Below, piece after piece: positions 44,245 through 53,577 of a stretch of DNA of 64,000 bases. The notes below the pieces were generated by a model. It did no database searches. It had not been told where the DNA came from and saw only the letters and a program-made list of their open reading frames with translations. How positions within the stretch are numbered: the stretch's first letter is position 1; each line of letters starts with the position of its first letter. This DNA is from Paragemmobacter amnigenus (GTDB taxonomy: Bacteria; Pseudomonadota; Alphaproteobacteria; Rhodobacterales; Rhodobacteraceae): NCBI RefSeq assembly GCF_009908265.2, contig NZ_JAAATX020000003.1, positions 248,001 through 312,000 on the forward strand, given 5' to 3'. The position numbers and the translations under genes are program-made.

Positions 44245-46260
44245 TCAGGAATGCGCCACCCTCGGCCGCCCCGAAGCCGTGGCGCTGACCGTGGCCTCGA
44301 TGAACATGGCGCGCCCCTCCACCTCGGCCTCGCGGATGTCGCGCGCCACGCGGACCTGCACCTCCTCGGCCCCTGCCGCGCGGGCCCGCGCGTCCGCCTC
44401 GGCCACCAGCGCGGCCTCCAGCGCCGCCAGCGCCGCGTCGCGGTCGGCAAAGGTGCTGACGCCCCCCGCCAGATGCACCACGAACCGCCCCTCGGCGGGC
44501 GAGGTCACGGTCCCCGTCACCCTCTGGCTGACCTGACCCACCACCGCGCCGATGGCATTGGCCACGCCCGCATGCTCGGGCAGCACCATGCGGCAGCCCA
44601 GCCGTTCGCCCACCGCCCCGTAATAGGACGGCGCGCTTGCCCCCAGACCGATCACCGGCACGCCCAGCCGCGCCGTGATCTCCACGATCCCGCGATGCCC
44701 CGACAGCCCCGCCGCCACCAGCGGATGCCGCGCCAGCGCCTCGGGCACCTCGCCCGCGAAACCGCCATCCTCGGCAAAGGCGGCCTCCAGCAGGCAATCC
44801 ACCGTCTGCCGCGTCAACTGGTCCACGATCGCCTGCGCCAGCGTCTCGGCATCCGGCGCGAACCGCTCACCCCGCCCGTTGCGCCGCCGCGCCAGCAGCC
44901 GCACCGCCTTTTCCGCAGCCAGCCCGTCCCATGCGGACAGCCGCCCCAGAACATGGCTCGCATCCGATGGCGTGACGCCCGCCACCATCACCAGCCCCCG
45001 CGCCACCAGCCGCTCCAGCGCCGCCACCTCGAGACGCGATGTCAGCGCCGCCCCCACCGGCATCGGCTCCGTCACCCGCTCCAGCACCGCCCGGTCGCGC
45101 GGGCCAAGCCCGCCCGCATTGCCGCCCATCGGGATGACGAAACGCCCGTCATGTTCGCCCACCGCATCGGCCGACAGCCAGCGGTCCAGCGCCGCATGCA
45201 CCATCGCCGCATGCTTGCCGCCATGATCCGCCGCCAAGAGAGACACCGGCACCAGCCGCCGCGGACCCAGCCGCAACCCGCCCTCCAGCCCCTCGGTGAC
45301 CAGATGCACCTCGCTGTCGCCGCCAAGGCCCGTGGTCCGCATCGCCACCGCCTCGACCATGGTGCGGAACCCGCCCACCCGCGCGCCCAGCGGGTCGATC
45401 TCGGGCAAACCGTCGCGCAAGAGCGCGACATCCGTCGTCGTCCCCCCGATGTCCGACACCAGCGCGTCCTTCTCGCCCGTCAGCCAGCGCGCCCCCACGA
45501 TACTTGCCGCAGGCCCGCTCAGGATCGTCTCGATCGGCCGCTCGCGCACCATCGCGGCGGAAATCAGCGCGCCATCCCCGCGCACCACCATCAGCGGCGC
45601 GTCGATCCCCACCGCGGCCAGATGCCGTTCACAGGCCGCGACCAGCCGGTCGATCATCCCGATCAGCCGCGCGTTCAGGACCGCCGTCAACGCCCGTTTC
45701 GGCCCGTTCAGATTGGCTGATAGCTCGTGCGAACAGGTCACCGGCCGCCCCGTCACCCGCCGGATCAGATCGCGCGCCGCCACCTCATGCGCGGGATTGC
45801 GCGTGGCAAAACTCGCCGCCACCGCGAAACCCATCACCTGATCGCCCAGCGCCGCCACCTCGGCCTCCAGCCGCGCAAGGTCCAGCGCCGCCACCTCGGT
45901 GCCCGCATGGCTATGCCCGCCCGCCAGCCGGATCACCGGATCGCCCTTCAGCGCCTCGACCAGCCCGCCCCGCTCCAGATCCGCCTCGGAAAATCCGATG
46001 AAGACCAGCGCCACGCGGCCCCCCTGCCCTTCGACCAGCGCATTGGTGGCCAGCGTGGTCGACAGCGACACCAGCGACACCTCGCGCGGCGCAACCCCCG
46101 CCTGCGCCAGCGCGGCATCCACCGCCCGCCCCACGCCCAGCGCCAGATCGCCCCGCGTGGTCAGCGACTTGGCGCTGCCGATCACCCGCGTCGCGGCCTC
46201 GTCCACGATCACCGCATCGGTATAGGTCCCGCCGGTGTCCACACCCAGAAAATACGCCAT
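44245..46260 (-). CDS. Hydantoinase/oxoprolinase-family protein (HyuA-like)
   Basis: A 671-residue protein of the hydantoinase A/oxoprolinase family, ATP-dependent enzymes that open lactam or hydantoin rings or carboxylate acetone/acetophenone. The N-terminal ASKHA-like ATP segment FLGVDTGGTYTDAVIVDE and the SDIGGTTTDVALLRDG repeat are clear, as is LSGPAASIVGARWL. The usual partner HyuB is not next to it, so it either works alone or has a partner elsewhere. Start ATG 46260 is chosen for the family-typical N-terminus. Confidence 0.88.
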   Translation of the reverse strand: MAYFLGVDTGGTYTDAVIVDEAATRVIGSAKSLTTRGDLALGVGRAVDAALAQAGVAPREVSLVSLSTTLATNALVEGQGGRVALVFIGFSEADLERGGLVEALKGDPVIRLAGGHSHAGTEVAALDLARLEAEVAALGDQVMGFAVAASFATRNPAHEVAARDLIRRVTGRPVTCSHELSANLNGPKRALTAVLNARLIGMIDRLVAACERHLAAVGIDAPLMVVRGDGALISAAMVRERPIETILSGPAASIVGARWLTGEKDALVSDIGGTTTDVALLRDGLPEIDPLGARVGGFRTMVEAVAMRTTGLGGDSEVHLVTEGLEGGLRLGPRRLVPVSLLAADHGGKHAAMVHAALDRWLSADAVGEHDGRFVIPMGGNAGGLGPRDRAVLERVTEPMPVGAALTSRLEVAALERLVARGLVMVAGVTPSDASHVLGRLSAWDGLAAEKAVRLLARRRNGRGERFAPDAETLAQAIVDQLTRQTVDCLLEAAFAEDGGFAGEVPEALARHPLVAAGLSGHRGIVEITARLGVPVIGLGASAPSYYGAVGERLGCRMVLPEHAGVANAIGAVVGQVSQRVTGTVTSPAEGRFVVHLAGGVSTFADRDAALAALEAALVAEADARARAAGAEEVQVRVARDIREAEVEGRAMFIEATVSATASGRPRVAHS

Positions 46261-46428
46261 CACCCGCGCCCGTCGCTGTTTCCTGCCCCGCACCTAATGC
46301 GCCACGGCGAAAAGATCAGCCCCGAAGGCGACGTTTGCGCGTCGCCCGCCGCCGCCCGCCGCCTTTCCGCTGGATTGCCGCGCGGTTTCACGCCAGACTT
46401 CGGCCTGTAACAAGTGTTCCGGTTCCCC

Positions 46429-46725
46429 ATGTCCATCCCGGCCCTGATCGCCCTTGCCTGTCTGGCCCTTGCCGCCCTCCTGCGCGGTCCGCTGCGGATC
46501 ATCCCGCTCGTAGTGGCCGTGCCCCTCCTGCTGGCGCTCACGGGCAGTTTCCTGCGCACCGAATTCGGCCTGTCCATCGCGGCGGCGCTGCTCGGCTCGG
46601 CCCTGCTCCTGATGATCCTTCTCGGCCTGCCCGCGCTGGCGGTCCGCATCCTCCGCCGCAAGACCCGCGCCGCGACCGAGCAGCGCAACCGCCGCCTCGC
46701 CGCGATCCGCCGCTCACAGGGCTGA
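46429..46725 (+). CDS. Small two-to-three-helix membrane protein, unknown
   Basis: A 98-residue protein starting MSIPALIALACLALAALLRG. Hydrophobic helices lie at about 1-18, 25-40 and 46-70, with a basic tail RRKTRAATEQRNRRLAAIRR. No family was recognised. Its 3' end overlaps rpoN by 12 bases on the opposite strand. The hydrophobic pattern and positive-inside tail suggest a real inner-membrane protein. A GTG at 46414 would add five residues. The 168 bases upstream (46261-46428) separate it from the divergent HyuA-like gene; no clear signals were seen there. Confidence 0.6.
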   Translation: MSIPALIALACLALAALLRGPLRIIPLVVAVPLLLALTGSFLRTEFGLSIAAALLGSALLLMILLGLPALAVRILRRKTRAATEQRNRRLAAIRRSQG

Positions 46726-48000
46726 CCGGCCCCGCGCCCCCGCCCCCTCGCGCGCCGGACCGCGCGACCGCCGCCTGTGGGCGGGCGGAATCCCCAGCAT
46801 CGCGCGGTATTTCGCCACCGTGCGCCGCGCCACCACCACACCCTCGGCCCCAAGCGCCGCGACCAGCGCCTCGTCCGACAAGGGCCGCGCCCTGTCCTCG
46901 CGCGCCACCATCGCCGCCAGCCGCGCCCGCAATGCCGCCGCCGACGGCCCCTCCTCGCCCACCGCCCCCGAAAACAGCGCCCGCAGCCACAGCGTGCCAT
47001 GCGGCGTGTCCACGCTCGTGCCCGCCACGATCCGGCTGACCGTGCTCTGGTGCAGGCCCACCGCCTCGGCCACCGACGCCATCGTCATCGGCACCAGCCG
47101 CGCCATGCCCCCTGCCAGCACCGCCTCCTGCCGCCGCAGCACCTCGCGCCCCACCTCCAGCAGGGTCGAATTCCGCGCCTCCACCAGCCGGATCAGCGCC
47201 CGCGCCGCCCCCTGCCCCTCGCCCCGCCCCGCGCGCACCGACAGCGACGGCAGCGCCGACCGGTTCAGCGACACCATCCACCCCGTCTCGCCCGGCCGCG
47301 CGATCAGGTCCGGCTCGCGCACGGGGGCGGCAAAGGCATCGAACTGCGCCCCGGGCTTGGGGTCCAGTCCGCGCAACTGCCGCACCGCCTCCTCAACCTC
47401 CGCCTCGGCCACGCCAAGCCGCCGCGCGATCCGCCCCGTCTCGCCCGCCGCCACCGCCGCCAGATCCCCGATCACGCCCAGCATCACCGGCCCCGCGATC
47501 CCCTCCGCCTCGGCCTGAAGCCGCAGACACTCTGCCAGCGACCGCGCGAACAGCCCCGCAGGTTCCAGCCGCTGCAACCGTGCCAGCACCGCCGCGACCG
47601 CCGCCTCCGTCGCCCCCGCCTCGGCCGCCACCGCCGCCACCGTCACCCCCAGCCAGCCCGACGGCTCCAGCCCCTCGACCAACCGCTCCGCGATCCGCGC
47701 CTCGGCAGGCGCCAGCCGCAGCGCCGCGATCCGCTCGGCCAGATGCGCCATCAGGCTCGGCCCCGCGCCCGCCACCCGTTCCGCCACGCCCCCGTCGCGC
47801 AGCACCCCGTCCCAGCGCGGCAGCCAATCCCCCACAGGCGGCGGCCCCAGTTGCAGCGCCGGATTCTCCGCCGCCTGCTCCTCCAGATAGCGCGTCAGCC
47901 CCACCGCATCCGCCTTCAGCACGCGGATCGACGCCTGCAAGGCCAGCGTCAGGTTCAGACGCTGCGTGGTGGTGACATTGATCCTCTGGCGCGACGGCAT
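46714..48000 (-). CDS. rpoN: RNA polymerase sigma-54 factor RpoN
   Basis: A 428-residue sigma-54. The N-terminal activator-interaction region has LNLTLALQASIRVLKADAVGLTRYLEEQAAENPAL; the DNA-binding helix-turn-helix is SVAEAVGLHQSTVSRIVAGTSVDTPHGTLWLRALF; the RpoN box ARRTVAKYRAMLGIP is intact. It is shorter than the 470-500 residues common in other proteobacteria. The usual neighbours (lptB, hpf, ptsN) are absent, which fits one of the several rpoN paralogues found in Rhodobacter-type genomes. Which regulon it serves is not shown here. Confidence 0.93.
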   Translation of the reverse strand: MPSRQRINVTTTQRLNLTLALQASIRVLKADAVGLTRYLEEQAAENPALQLGPPPVGDWLPRWDGVLRDGGVAERVAGAGPSLMAHLAERIAALRLAPAEARIAERLVEGLEPSGWLGVTVAAVAAEAGATEAAVAAVLARLQRLEPAGLFARSLAECLRLQAEAEGIAGPVMLGVIGDLAAVAAGETGRIARRLGVAEAEVEEAVRQLRGLDPKPGAQFDAFAAPVREPDLIARPGETGWMVSLNRSALPSLSVRAGRGEGQGAARALIRLVEARNSTLLEVGREVLRRQEAVLAGGMARLVPMTMASVAEAVGLHQSTVSRIVAGTSVDTPHGTLWLRALFSGAVGEEGPSAAALRARLAAMVAREDRARPLSDEALVAALGAEGVVVARRTVAKYRAMLGIPPAHRRRSRGPAREGAGARGRSAL

Positions 48001-48113
48001 GGCCGGACCCTAGGCCCGCTGCCGCCACCGACGCAACAGGCGACATCCCGCCCCCTCGCCATTCCCCGCGCCAGCGCCTAGTGTCCGGCGCGGAAACAGG
48101 ACAGACGCAGGCC

Positions 48114-50297
48114 ATGCAAGACCCCCTTCCCCTCGTGCAGGACATCGTCCTCGTCGGCGGCGGCCACGCCCACGCCCTCGTCCTGCGTATGTGGGCGATG
48201 GACCCGCTGCCCGGCATCCGCCTGACCGTCATCAACCCCGCCCCCGCCGCCCCCTATACCGGCATGCTCCCCGGCCTGATCGCAGGGCATTACCGGCAGG
48301 ACGAGATCATGATCGACCTCGTCCGCCTCGCCCGTTTCGCAGGGGCCCGCGTAATCCTCGACTGCGCCACCGGCCTCGATCCGGCCGCGAAACGCATCCA
48401 CCTCGCGCAGCGCCCGCCCCTGCGCTACGACCTCGCCTCCATCGACATCGGCATCGGCTCGGGCCTTCCCGACATCGCGGGCTTCTCCGCCCACGCCACG
48501 GCGGCGAAACCGCTGGGCGACTATGCCCGCCGGTGGGAGAGCTTCCTCGCCACCGCCCCGCAAGCGCCCCGCATCACCATCATCGGCGCAGGCATCGGCG
48601 GGGTGGAACTCGCCCTCGCCTCGGCCCACCGCCTGCGCGCCACGGGACGCGACCCGCAGGTCACGCTGCTCGACCTTGCCCCCGAAGCCCTGCCCAATAT
48701 CGGCCCCCGCGCCCGCGCCACCCTGCTGGACCGCCTCGCCCGCGACGGCATCCGCCTGCTCACCGGCACCACGGCGACAGCGATCGGCGCGACCGACATC
48801 ACCCTCTCCGACGGCACCACCCTGCCCTCCGACTTCACCCTCTCCACCGCCGGCACCCGCCCGCAGACATGGCTCGCGGAAACCGGTCTCGCGCTCCATG
48901 ACGGCTTCCTCGCCGTCACCGAAGCGCTGCAAACCTCCGACCCCGCCATCTTCGCCGCGGGCGACTGCGCCCACCTCACCCACGCCCCCCGCCCCAAGGC
49001 CGGCGTCTACGCCGTCCGCGCCGCGCCGGTCCTGCTGCACAACCTGCGCGCCGCCGCCACCGGCCGCCCCCTGCAACCCTTCCACCCCCAGCGCGACTAC
49101 CTCAAACTCGTCTCGCTGGGCCGGCGCGAAGCCGTGGCCGACAAGTTCGGCCTCCGCTCCGGCGGTGCATGGCTCTGGCGGCTGAAGGACCGGATCGACC
49201 GCAAGTTCATGGCGAAGTTCGAAGACTACCCCGCCATGCCCCGCCCCCTCCCCTCCCCCGCCCCCACCGGACTGGCCGAGGCGCTGGGCACCAAACCCCT
49301 CTGCGGCGGCTGCGGTGCCAAGGTCGGCCCCGCCGCCCTGTCACAGGCGCTGGGCACCCTCACCCGCCCCGCCCGACCCGATGTCATCGCAGGCGCGGGC
49401 GACGACGCCGCCATCCTGTGCCACGGTCAGGGCCTGCAGGTCATCACCACCGACCACCTGCGCGCCACCTGCGCCGACCCGCGCCTCATGTCCCGCATCA
49501 CCGCCATCCACGCGCTGGGCGACATCTGGGCCATGGGCGCCGCCCCGCAGGCGGCTCTGGCCCAGATCACCCTCCCCCGCCTCTCGCCCGCCCTGCAATC
49601 CGACATGCTGGCCGAGATCATGGAGGAAGCCGCCGCCATCTTCCGCGCCGAAGGGGCCGATATCGTGGGCGGCCACACCACCATGGGCGCCGAACTCACC
49701 ATCGGCTTCACCCTCACCGGCCTGACCGACCGCGCCATCACCAAGGCGGGCGCCCGCGCGGGCGACGCCCTGATCCTGACCAAACCGCTCGGCTCCGGCA
49801 CGATCATGGCCGCCGACATGGCACTTGCCCGCCCGCCCGAAGGGCTGCTCGGCGACCACGTCGCCGCCGCCTATGCCAGCATGTCCCGCCCGCAGGGCAA
49901 CGCCGCCCGCCTCCTCGCCCGCCACGCCACGGCCATGACGGATGTCACGGGCTTCGGCCTCGCAGGCCACCTGCTCGAAATGCTCGAAGCCTCCGGCTGC
50001 GCCGCCACCCTCGACCTTTCCGCCCTCCCCCTCCTCCCGGGGGCCGAGGCTCTGGCGCGCATGGGCATCGCCTCCTCCATCGCCCCCGCCAACCGCGCCG
50101 CGGTGGACTGGCGCCTCACCGCCCCCGCCACCCCGCGCGCGGCCCTCCTCTTCGACCCCCAGACCGCAGGCCCCCTTCTGGCCGCGATCCCCGCAGATCA
50201 GGCCGAAAAGACCCTCGCCGCCCTCCATGCCACGGGCGAACCCGCCACGATCATCGGCCACGTCACCGCAGGCCCCCCGCACCTGACCGCGCGCTGA
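48114..50297 (+). CDS. selD: FAD oxidoreductase fused to selenophosphate synthetase SelD
   Basis: A 727-residue fusion. The first ~370 residues are a two-dinucleotide-fold NAD(P)H/FAD oxidoreductase (IVLVGGGHAHALVL; second GxGxxG in IIGAGIGGVELAL; FAAGDCAHL). The SelD part follows from about residue 385, with LCGGCGAKVG near its start, AGAGDDAAIL, and DIVGGHTTMGAEL. SelD makes selenophosphate from selenide and ATP. The oxidoreductase domain may deliver or reduce the selenium substrate; this fusion exists in other bacteria but the role of the first domain is not settled. MnmH is encoded nearby on the other strand, so selenouridine in tRNA is the likely use. Confidence 0.92.
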   Translation: MQDPLPLVQDIVLVGGGHAHALVLRMWAMDPLPGIRLTVINPAPAAPYTGMLPGLIAGHYRQDEIMIDLVRLARFAGARVILDCATGLDPAAKRIHLAQRPPLRYDLASIDIGIGSGLPDIAGFSAHATAAKPLGDYARRWESFLATAPQAPRITIIGAGIGGVELALASAHRLRATGRDPQVTLLDLAPEALPNIGPRARATLLDRLARDGIRLLTGTTATAIGATDITLSDGTTLPSDFTLSTAGTRPQTWLAETGLALHDGFLAVTEALQTSDPAIFAAGDCAHLTHAPRPKAGVYAVRAAPVLLHNLRAAATGRPLQPFHPQRDYLKLVSLGRREAVADKFGLRSGGAWLWRLKDRIDRKFMAKFEDYPAMPRPLPSPAPTGLAEALGTKPLCGGCGAKVGPAALSQALGTLTRPARPDVIAGAGDDAAILCHGQGLQVITTDHLRATCADPRLMSRITAIHALGDIWAMGAAPQAALAQITLPRLSPALQSDMLAEIMEEAAAIFRAEGADIVGGHTTMGAELTIGFTLTGLTDRAITKAGARAGDALILTKPLGSGTIMAADMALARPPEGLLGDHVAAAYASMSRPQGNAARLLARHATAMTDVTGFGLAGHLLEMLEASGCAATLDLSALPLLPGAEALARMGIASSIAPANRAAVDWRLTAPATPRAALLFDPQTAGPLLAAIPADQAEKTLAALHATGEPATIIGHVTAGPPHLTAR

Positions 50298-50309
50298 TCC
50301 CCGCCGCCA

Positions 50310-50419
50310 GCGGGGGCCAGCCCCCGCACCCCCGGGATATTTGGGAACGGATGAAATCAGGGCGCGACAAAGCCCGCTCCTTCACCTGTTCCGAAATATC
50401 CCACGGGGGCGCGGGGGTG
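50310..50419. repeat. Large inverted repeat of a dispersed GC-rich element
   Basis: The left arm (about 50318-50348, ending CCCCGGGATATTTGGGAAC) and the right arm (about 50388-50419, inverted copy) pair over some 30 bases with few mismatches. A GC hairpin GCGGGGGC/GCCCCCGC (50310-50327) overlaps the left edge and a small GGGC/GCCC hairpin lies in the spacer. A third copy is at 60338-60400. It lies between the convergent selD and mnmH genes and may end both transcripts. The rest of 50298-50503 holds no gene. Confidence 0.75.
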
Positions 50420-50503
50420 TGAAACCCCCGCCGCCGAGCCAAGCGGCAATCCGCCGCGCAGGCGAGACGAAAGAAACGCGCCGCGCCTGCGCGGCGCTCC
50501 GCT

Positions 50504-51544
50504 TCACTGACCGGAAACCAGCCCCGCGATCCGGTCGGCCAGCGCGCCCAGATCGTCCAGCCCCTCGACCGCCACCTCGGTAAAGGGCACCTCCATCCGC
50601 GCGCGGTGCTTGCCATAGCGCGGGTCGTAATGGTGCTCCATCAACCCGTCGGCCAGCGCGGCGAACTCCCCCGCCGCGGCCATCGCGCGCCACTCCGCGA
50701 TCCGCTCGCGCGGATGGGCCAGCGCAAGCTGCGCCACGACCGCATCCAGCCGCGCCACATCCGCCACCAGATCGGCATAGGCCCGCACCAGATACCCCGC
50801 CCGTGCCGCCCGCGGGGCCGCGATCGCCACGCGGGGCGCGGCCACCATCGCCCGCCACAGCTTGGGCGGCAGGCGGCAATCGCCGACCTTGGCGCTCTCC
50901 GCCTCCACCACCACCGGCCGCGCCGGATCAAGCCGCGCCAGCGCCAGCGCCAGCCGCCCTTCAAAGGCCTTCTGGCTCGGCTGTTCGCCCATCGACCCGA
51001 AGAGCGACCCGCGATGGTTCGCCAGCCCCTCCAGATCGATGACCTGCACCCCCCGCGCGGGCAAAAGGTTCAGCACCTCGGTCTTGGCCGACCCCGTATT
51101 CCCGTCCAGCACGACCAGCCGATGCGCGAAGGGCTGGTTGTAGAGCGCATCCACCACCAGCCGCCGCCAGGTCTTGTAGCCGCCCGCGACCACCTCCACC
51201 CGCCAGCCGATCTGGCTCAGGATCGACGCGAAACTCCCCGACCGCTGCCCCCCGCGCCAGCAATAGACCAAGGGCCGCCACCCGCCGGGCTTGTCGGCCA
51301 AGGGCCCCTCCAGATGCCGCGCCGCGTTCTTGGCCACCAGCGCCGCCCCGATCTTGCGCGCCGAAAAGGGGCTGACCTGCTTGTAGATCGTGCCCACCCG
51401 CGCCCGTTCCTCGTCATCCAGAACGGGCAGGGATATCGCGCCGGGCACATGATCCTCGGCCCATTCGGCAGGCGCGCGCACGTCGATGATATCGTCGAAA
51501 TCCAGCGCCAGCACATCCGCCAGCGAATTGAGTACCACCGCCAT
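50504..51544 (-). CDS. mnmH: tRNA 2-selenouridine synthase MnmH
   Basis: A 346-residue enzyme that replaces sulfur by selenium at the wobble uridine of some tRNAs, using selenophosphate. The N-terminal rhodanese domain has the catalytic Cys in LVYCWRGGQRSGS; the P-loop domain has LDGNTGSAKTEVLN. It converges on selD across a repeat-rich region. Its ATG overlaps the stop of the ArgE-like gene (ATGA), so it is translated from the same transcript. No selA, selB or tRNA-Sec gene is in the window. Confidence 0.93.
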   Translation of the reverse strand: MAVVLNSLADVLALDFDDIIDVRAPAEWAEDHVPGAISLPVLDDEERARVGTIYKQVSPFSARKIGAALVAKNAARHLEGPLADKPGGWRPLVYCWRGGQRSGSFASILSQIGWRVEVVAGGYKTWRRLVVDALYNQPFAHRLVVLDGNTGSAKTEVLNLLPARGVQVIDLEGLANHRGSLFGSMGEQPSQKAFEGRLALALARLDPARPVVVEAESAKVGDCRLPPKLWRAMVAAPRVAIAAPRAARAGYLVRAYADLVADVARLDAVVAQLALAHPRERIAEWRAMAAAGEFAALADGLMEHHYDPRYGKHRARMEVPFTEVAVEGLDDLGALADRIAGLVSGQ

Positions 51545-52698
51545 CAGAACCCCGCCTCGCAGCGCGCGACCAGCGCCGCCAGCATCGCCTCGCACCGCGC
51601 CATCTGCTCGACCGTGACGAACTCGTCCGGCTTGTGCCCCTGCGCCATAGACCCCGGCCCGCAGATCACCGTGGGCACCCCCAGCCGCGCATCGAACAGA
51701 CCCCCTTCCGTGCCGAAGGCCACCTTGATCGTGCCATTCGCCCCCGTCAGCCCCTTCACGAAATTCACCACATCCGCATCCGACGGCGTGCCCAGCCCGG
51801 GATAATCCCACAACCGCTCGATCCGGATCTCCGCCTCGGGGAATTCCGCCCGCAGCGGCGCGACAACCGCCTCGCAACCCGCGCGGACCTCCTCGATCAG
51901 CCCCGCCACATCCTCGCCCGCCAGCGACCGGATCTCCCAATCCGCCACCGCGCCGTTGGGCACGATGTTCACCTGCACCCCGCCCGACATCTTGCCCACA
52001 TGCAACGTCGTATAGGGCACGTCATAATCCCCATCCCGCAGCCCCTCTGCCGCCACCCGCGCCTGAACGCCGCGCAGCACCCCCACGAAATCCGCCGCCA
52101 GATGCAGCGCGTTCAGCGCAAGGGGCGCCAGCGCCGAATGCCCCTCGCGCCCCACGCAGGTCGCGCGCAACGCGACCTTCCCCTTGTGCCCAGTCGCCAC
52201 CGCCATCCCCGTGGGTTCCCCCACGATGCACATCCGCGGCCGGACCGGCGCCGCTTCCAGCATCTCGATCATCGACCGCACGCCCATGCAGCCGATCTCC
52301 TCGTCATAGGACAGCGCCAGATGCAGCGGCACCCGCAACGGCCGCTTCGCCGCGTCCAGAACGGCGGCAATGGCACAGGCGACAAAGCCCTTCATGTCCG
52401 CCGTCCCGCGCCCGTAATAGCGCCCCTCCGCCTCGGTCAGTTCAAAGGGCGGATGCGTCCAGGCCTGCCCCTCCACCGGCACCACGTCGGTATGCCCCGA
52501 CAGCATCACCCCACCCGCGCCCGCAGGCCCGACCGTCGCGTAAAGATTGGCCTTCCCGCCCCCCGCATCGGGGATCAGCACCGCCTCCACCCCGGCCCCG
52601 GCCAGCAAACCCGCCACCCAGTCCATCAGCGCCCTGTTCGGGCGATGGCTCACCGTGTCAAAGGCGATCAGCCGTTCCAGTATCGCGCGCGCATCCAT
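51544..52698 (-). CDS. Acetylornithine deacetylase-like M20 peptidase (ArgE type)
   Basis: A 384-residue zinc-dependent M20 hydrolase. Metal-site segments are MLSGHTDVVPVEGQAW, GRGTADMKGF, SYDEEIGCMG and EPTGM; the dimerisation domain starts at GKVALRATCVGREGHSALAP. These match ArgE, which deacetylates N-acetylornithine. Rhodobacteria usually use the cyclic OAT route, so a more general N-acyl amino acid deacylase is possible. ATG 52698 begins MDARAILERLIAFDTVS. Its stop overlaps the mnmH start by four bases, an unexpected pairing. Confidence 0.88.
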   Translation of the reverse strand: MDARAILERLIAFDTVSHRPNRALMDWVAGLLAGAGVEAVLIPDAGGGKANLYATVGPAGAGGVMLSGHTDVVPVEGQAWTHPPFELTEAEGRYYGRGTADMKGFVACAIAAVLDAAKRPLRVPLHLALSYDEEIGCMGVRSMIEMLEAAPVRPRMCIVGEPTGMAVATGHKGKVALRATCVGREGHSALAPLALNALHLAADFVGVLRGVQARVAAEGLRDGDYDVPYTTLHVGKMSGGVQVNIVPNGAVADWEIRSLAGEDVAGLIEEVRAGCEAVVAPLRAEFPEAEIRIERLWDYPGLGTPSDADVVNFVKGLTGANGTIKVAFGTEGGLFDARLGVPTVICGPGSMAQGHKPDEFVTVEQMARCEAMLAALVARCEAGF

Positions 52699-52821
52699 GC
52701 CGGGGTCCTTCCGTATCGGCCCCCACCTAACCGCAAACCCGCGTGAAGCGGAACCCCCGCCCCTTCCCCATCGGCCCGTCCCGATGCAAAGGTCACATCC
52801 GCACATACGAAAGCGAATCCC

Positions 52822-53463
52822 ATGCGCCCCCTGCCTGCCGCCCTCCTGCTCCTCCTCGCCGCTGCGCCCGCCGCCGCGCAGGAAGAGACCCCGCCCAGCC
52901 CGCGCGACGGCGGCGCGGTCGCGCAACTGCTGCACGCCCATACGCTCTTCGACCTCGCGCTGGCGCGGAAAGACCCGCTCGCCACGCTCTCCGCCGCCCG
53001 CCTTGCCGCGGGCATCACCGCCACCGACGACGACCGCGCCCCCGTGCCTGCCGGCGAACCCGTCCCCGCCACCTATCCCACGGCGGATGTGATGTTCACC
53101 GCCGCCAAGGCACTGGCGCAGGAAGACGATCTCGTCACCGACCTTGCCGCCCGCACCATGGCGGAAACCACCCGCACCCCCACCCTCACCGTGATCCGCA
53201 GCACGCGCGGCATCGCGGCGGGCGAAGCACAGGTCTGGCAGATCGCCTTCTTTGCCGGCACCAGCGCCGAAGTCGGGCTTCTGGGCGACGGCAAATCGAA
53301 CCTCGACCTCTCGGTCACGCTGGGCGAAACGCCGCTCTGCCTCGACACGGCCCCCGCCGACCGCGCGCTCTGCACCTTCGCGCTGGTCGAGAATGCGACC
53401 GTCACCATCACCGTGACAAACCGCAGCGAAACCGCCGCGACCTACAGCCTGCTCACCAACTAA
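52822..53463 (+). CDS. Secreted protein of unknown function
   Basis: A 213-residue protein with a clear Sec signal (MRPLPAALLLLLAAAPAAAQ, cut after AAAQ or AAA). The first half of the mature part is alpha-helical (LLHAHTLFDLALARKDPLATLSAARLAAGI). The second half looks like a beta-rich domain with two cysteines (PLCLD, ALCTF) and ends in ATVTITVTNRSETAATYSLLTN, reminiscent of pre-peptidase C-terminal-like folds. No family was recognised. It is divergent from the ArgE-like gene and stands alone. Confidence 0.7.
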   Translation: MRPLPAALLLLLAAAPAAAQEETPPSPRDGGAVAQLLHAHTLFDLALARKDPLATLSAARLAAGITATDDDRAPVPAGEPVPATYPTADVMFTAAKALAQEDDLVTDLAARTMAETTRTPTLTVIRSTRGIAAGEAQVWQIAFFAGTSAEVGLLGDGKSNLDLSVTLGETPLCLDTAPADRALCTFALVENATVTITVTNRSETAATYSLLTN

Positions 53464-53520
53464 CCCCCTGATCCGGAACATTTGCTGCGCAGCGAAAACC
53501 GCGGCACGCCCGAAAGAAAA

Positions 53521-53564
53521 CGCCGCGCGAAACGCGCGGCGCACAGGGCGGGGTTCACCCCGCC
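53521..53564. terminator. Two hairpins between convergent genes
   Basis: CGCCGCGCG-AAA-CGCGCGGCG (53521-53541) has perfect nine-base arms. GGCGGGG-TTCA-CCCCGCC (53547-53564) follows with perfect seven-base arms. Together they probably end transcription of the secreted-protein gene and iolG from both sides. Confidence 0.7.
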
Positions 53565-53577
53565 AACCCGCAATGCC

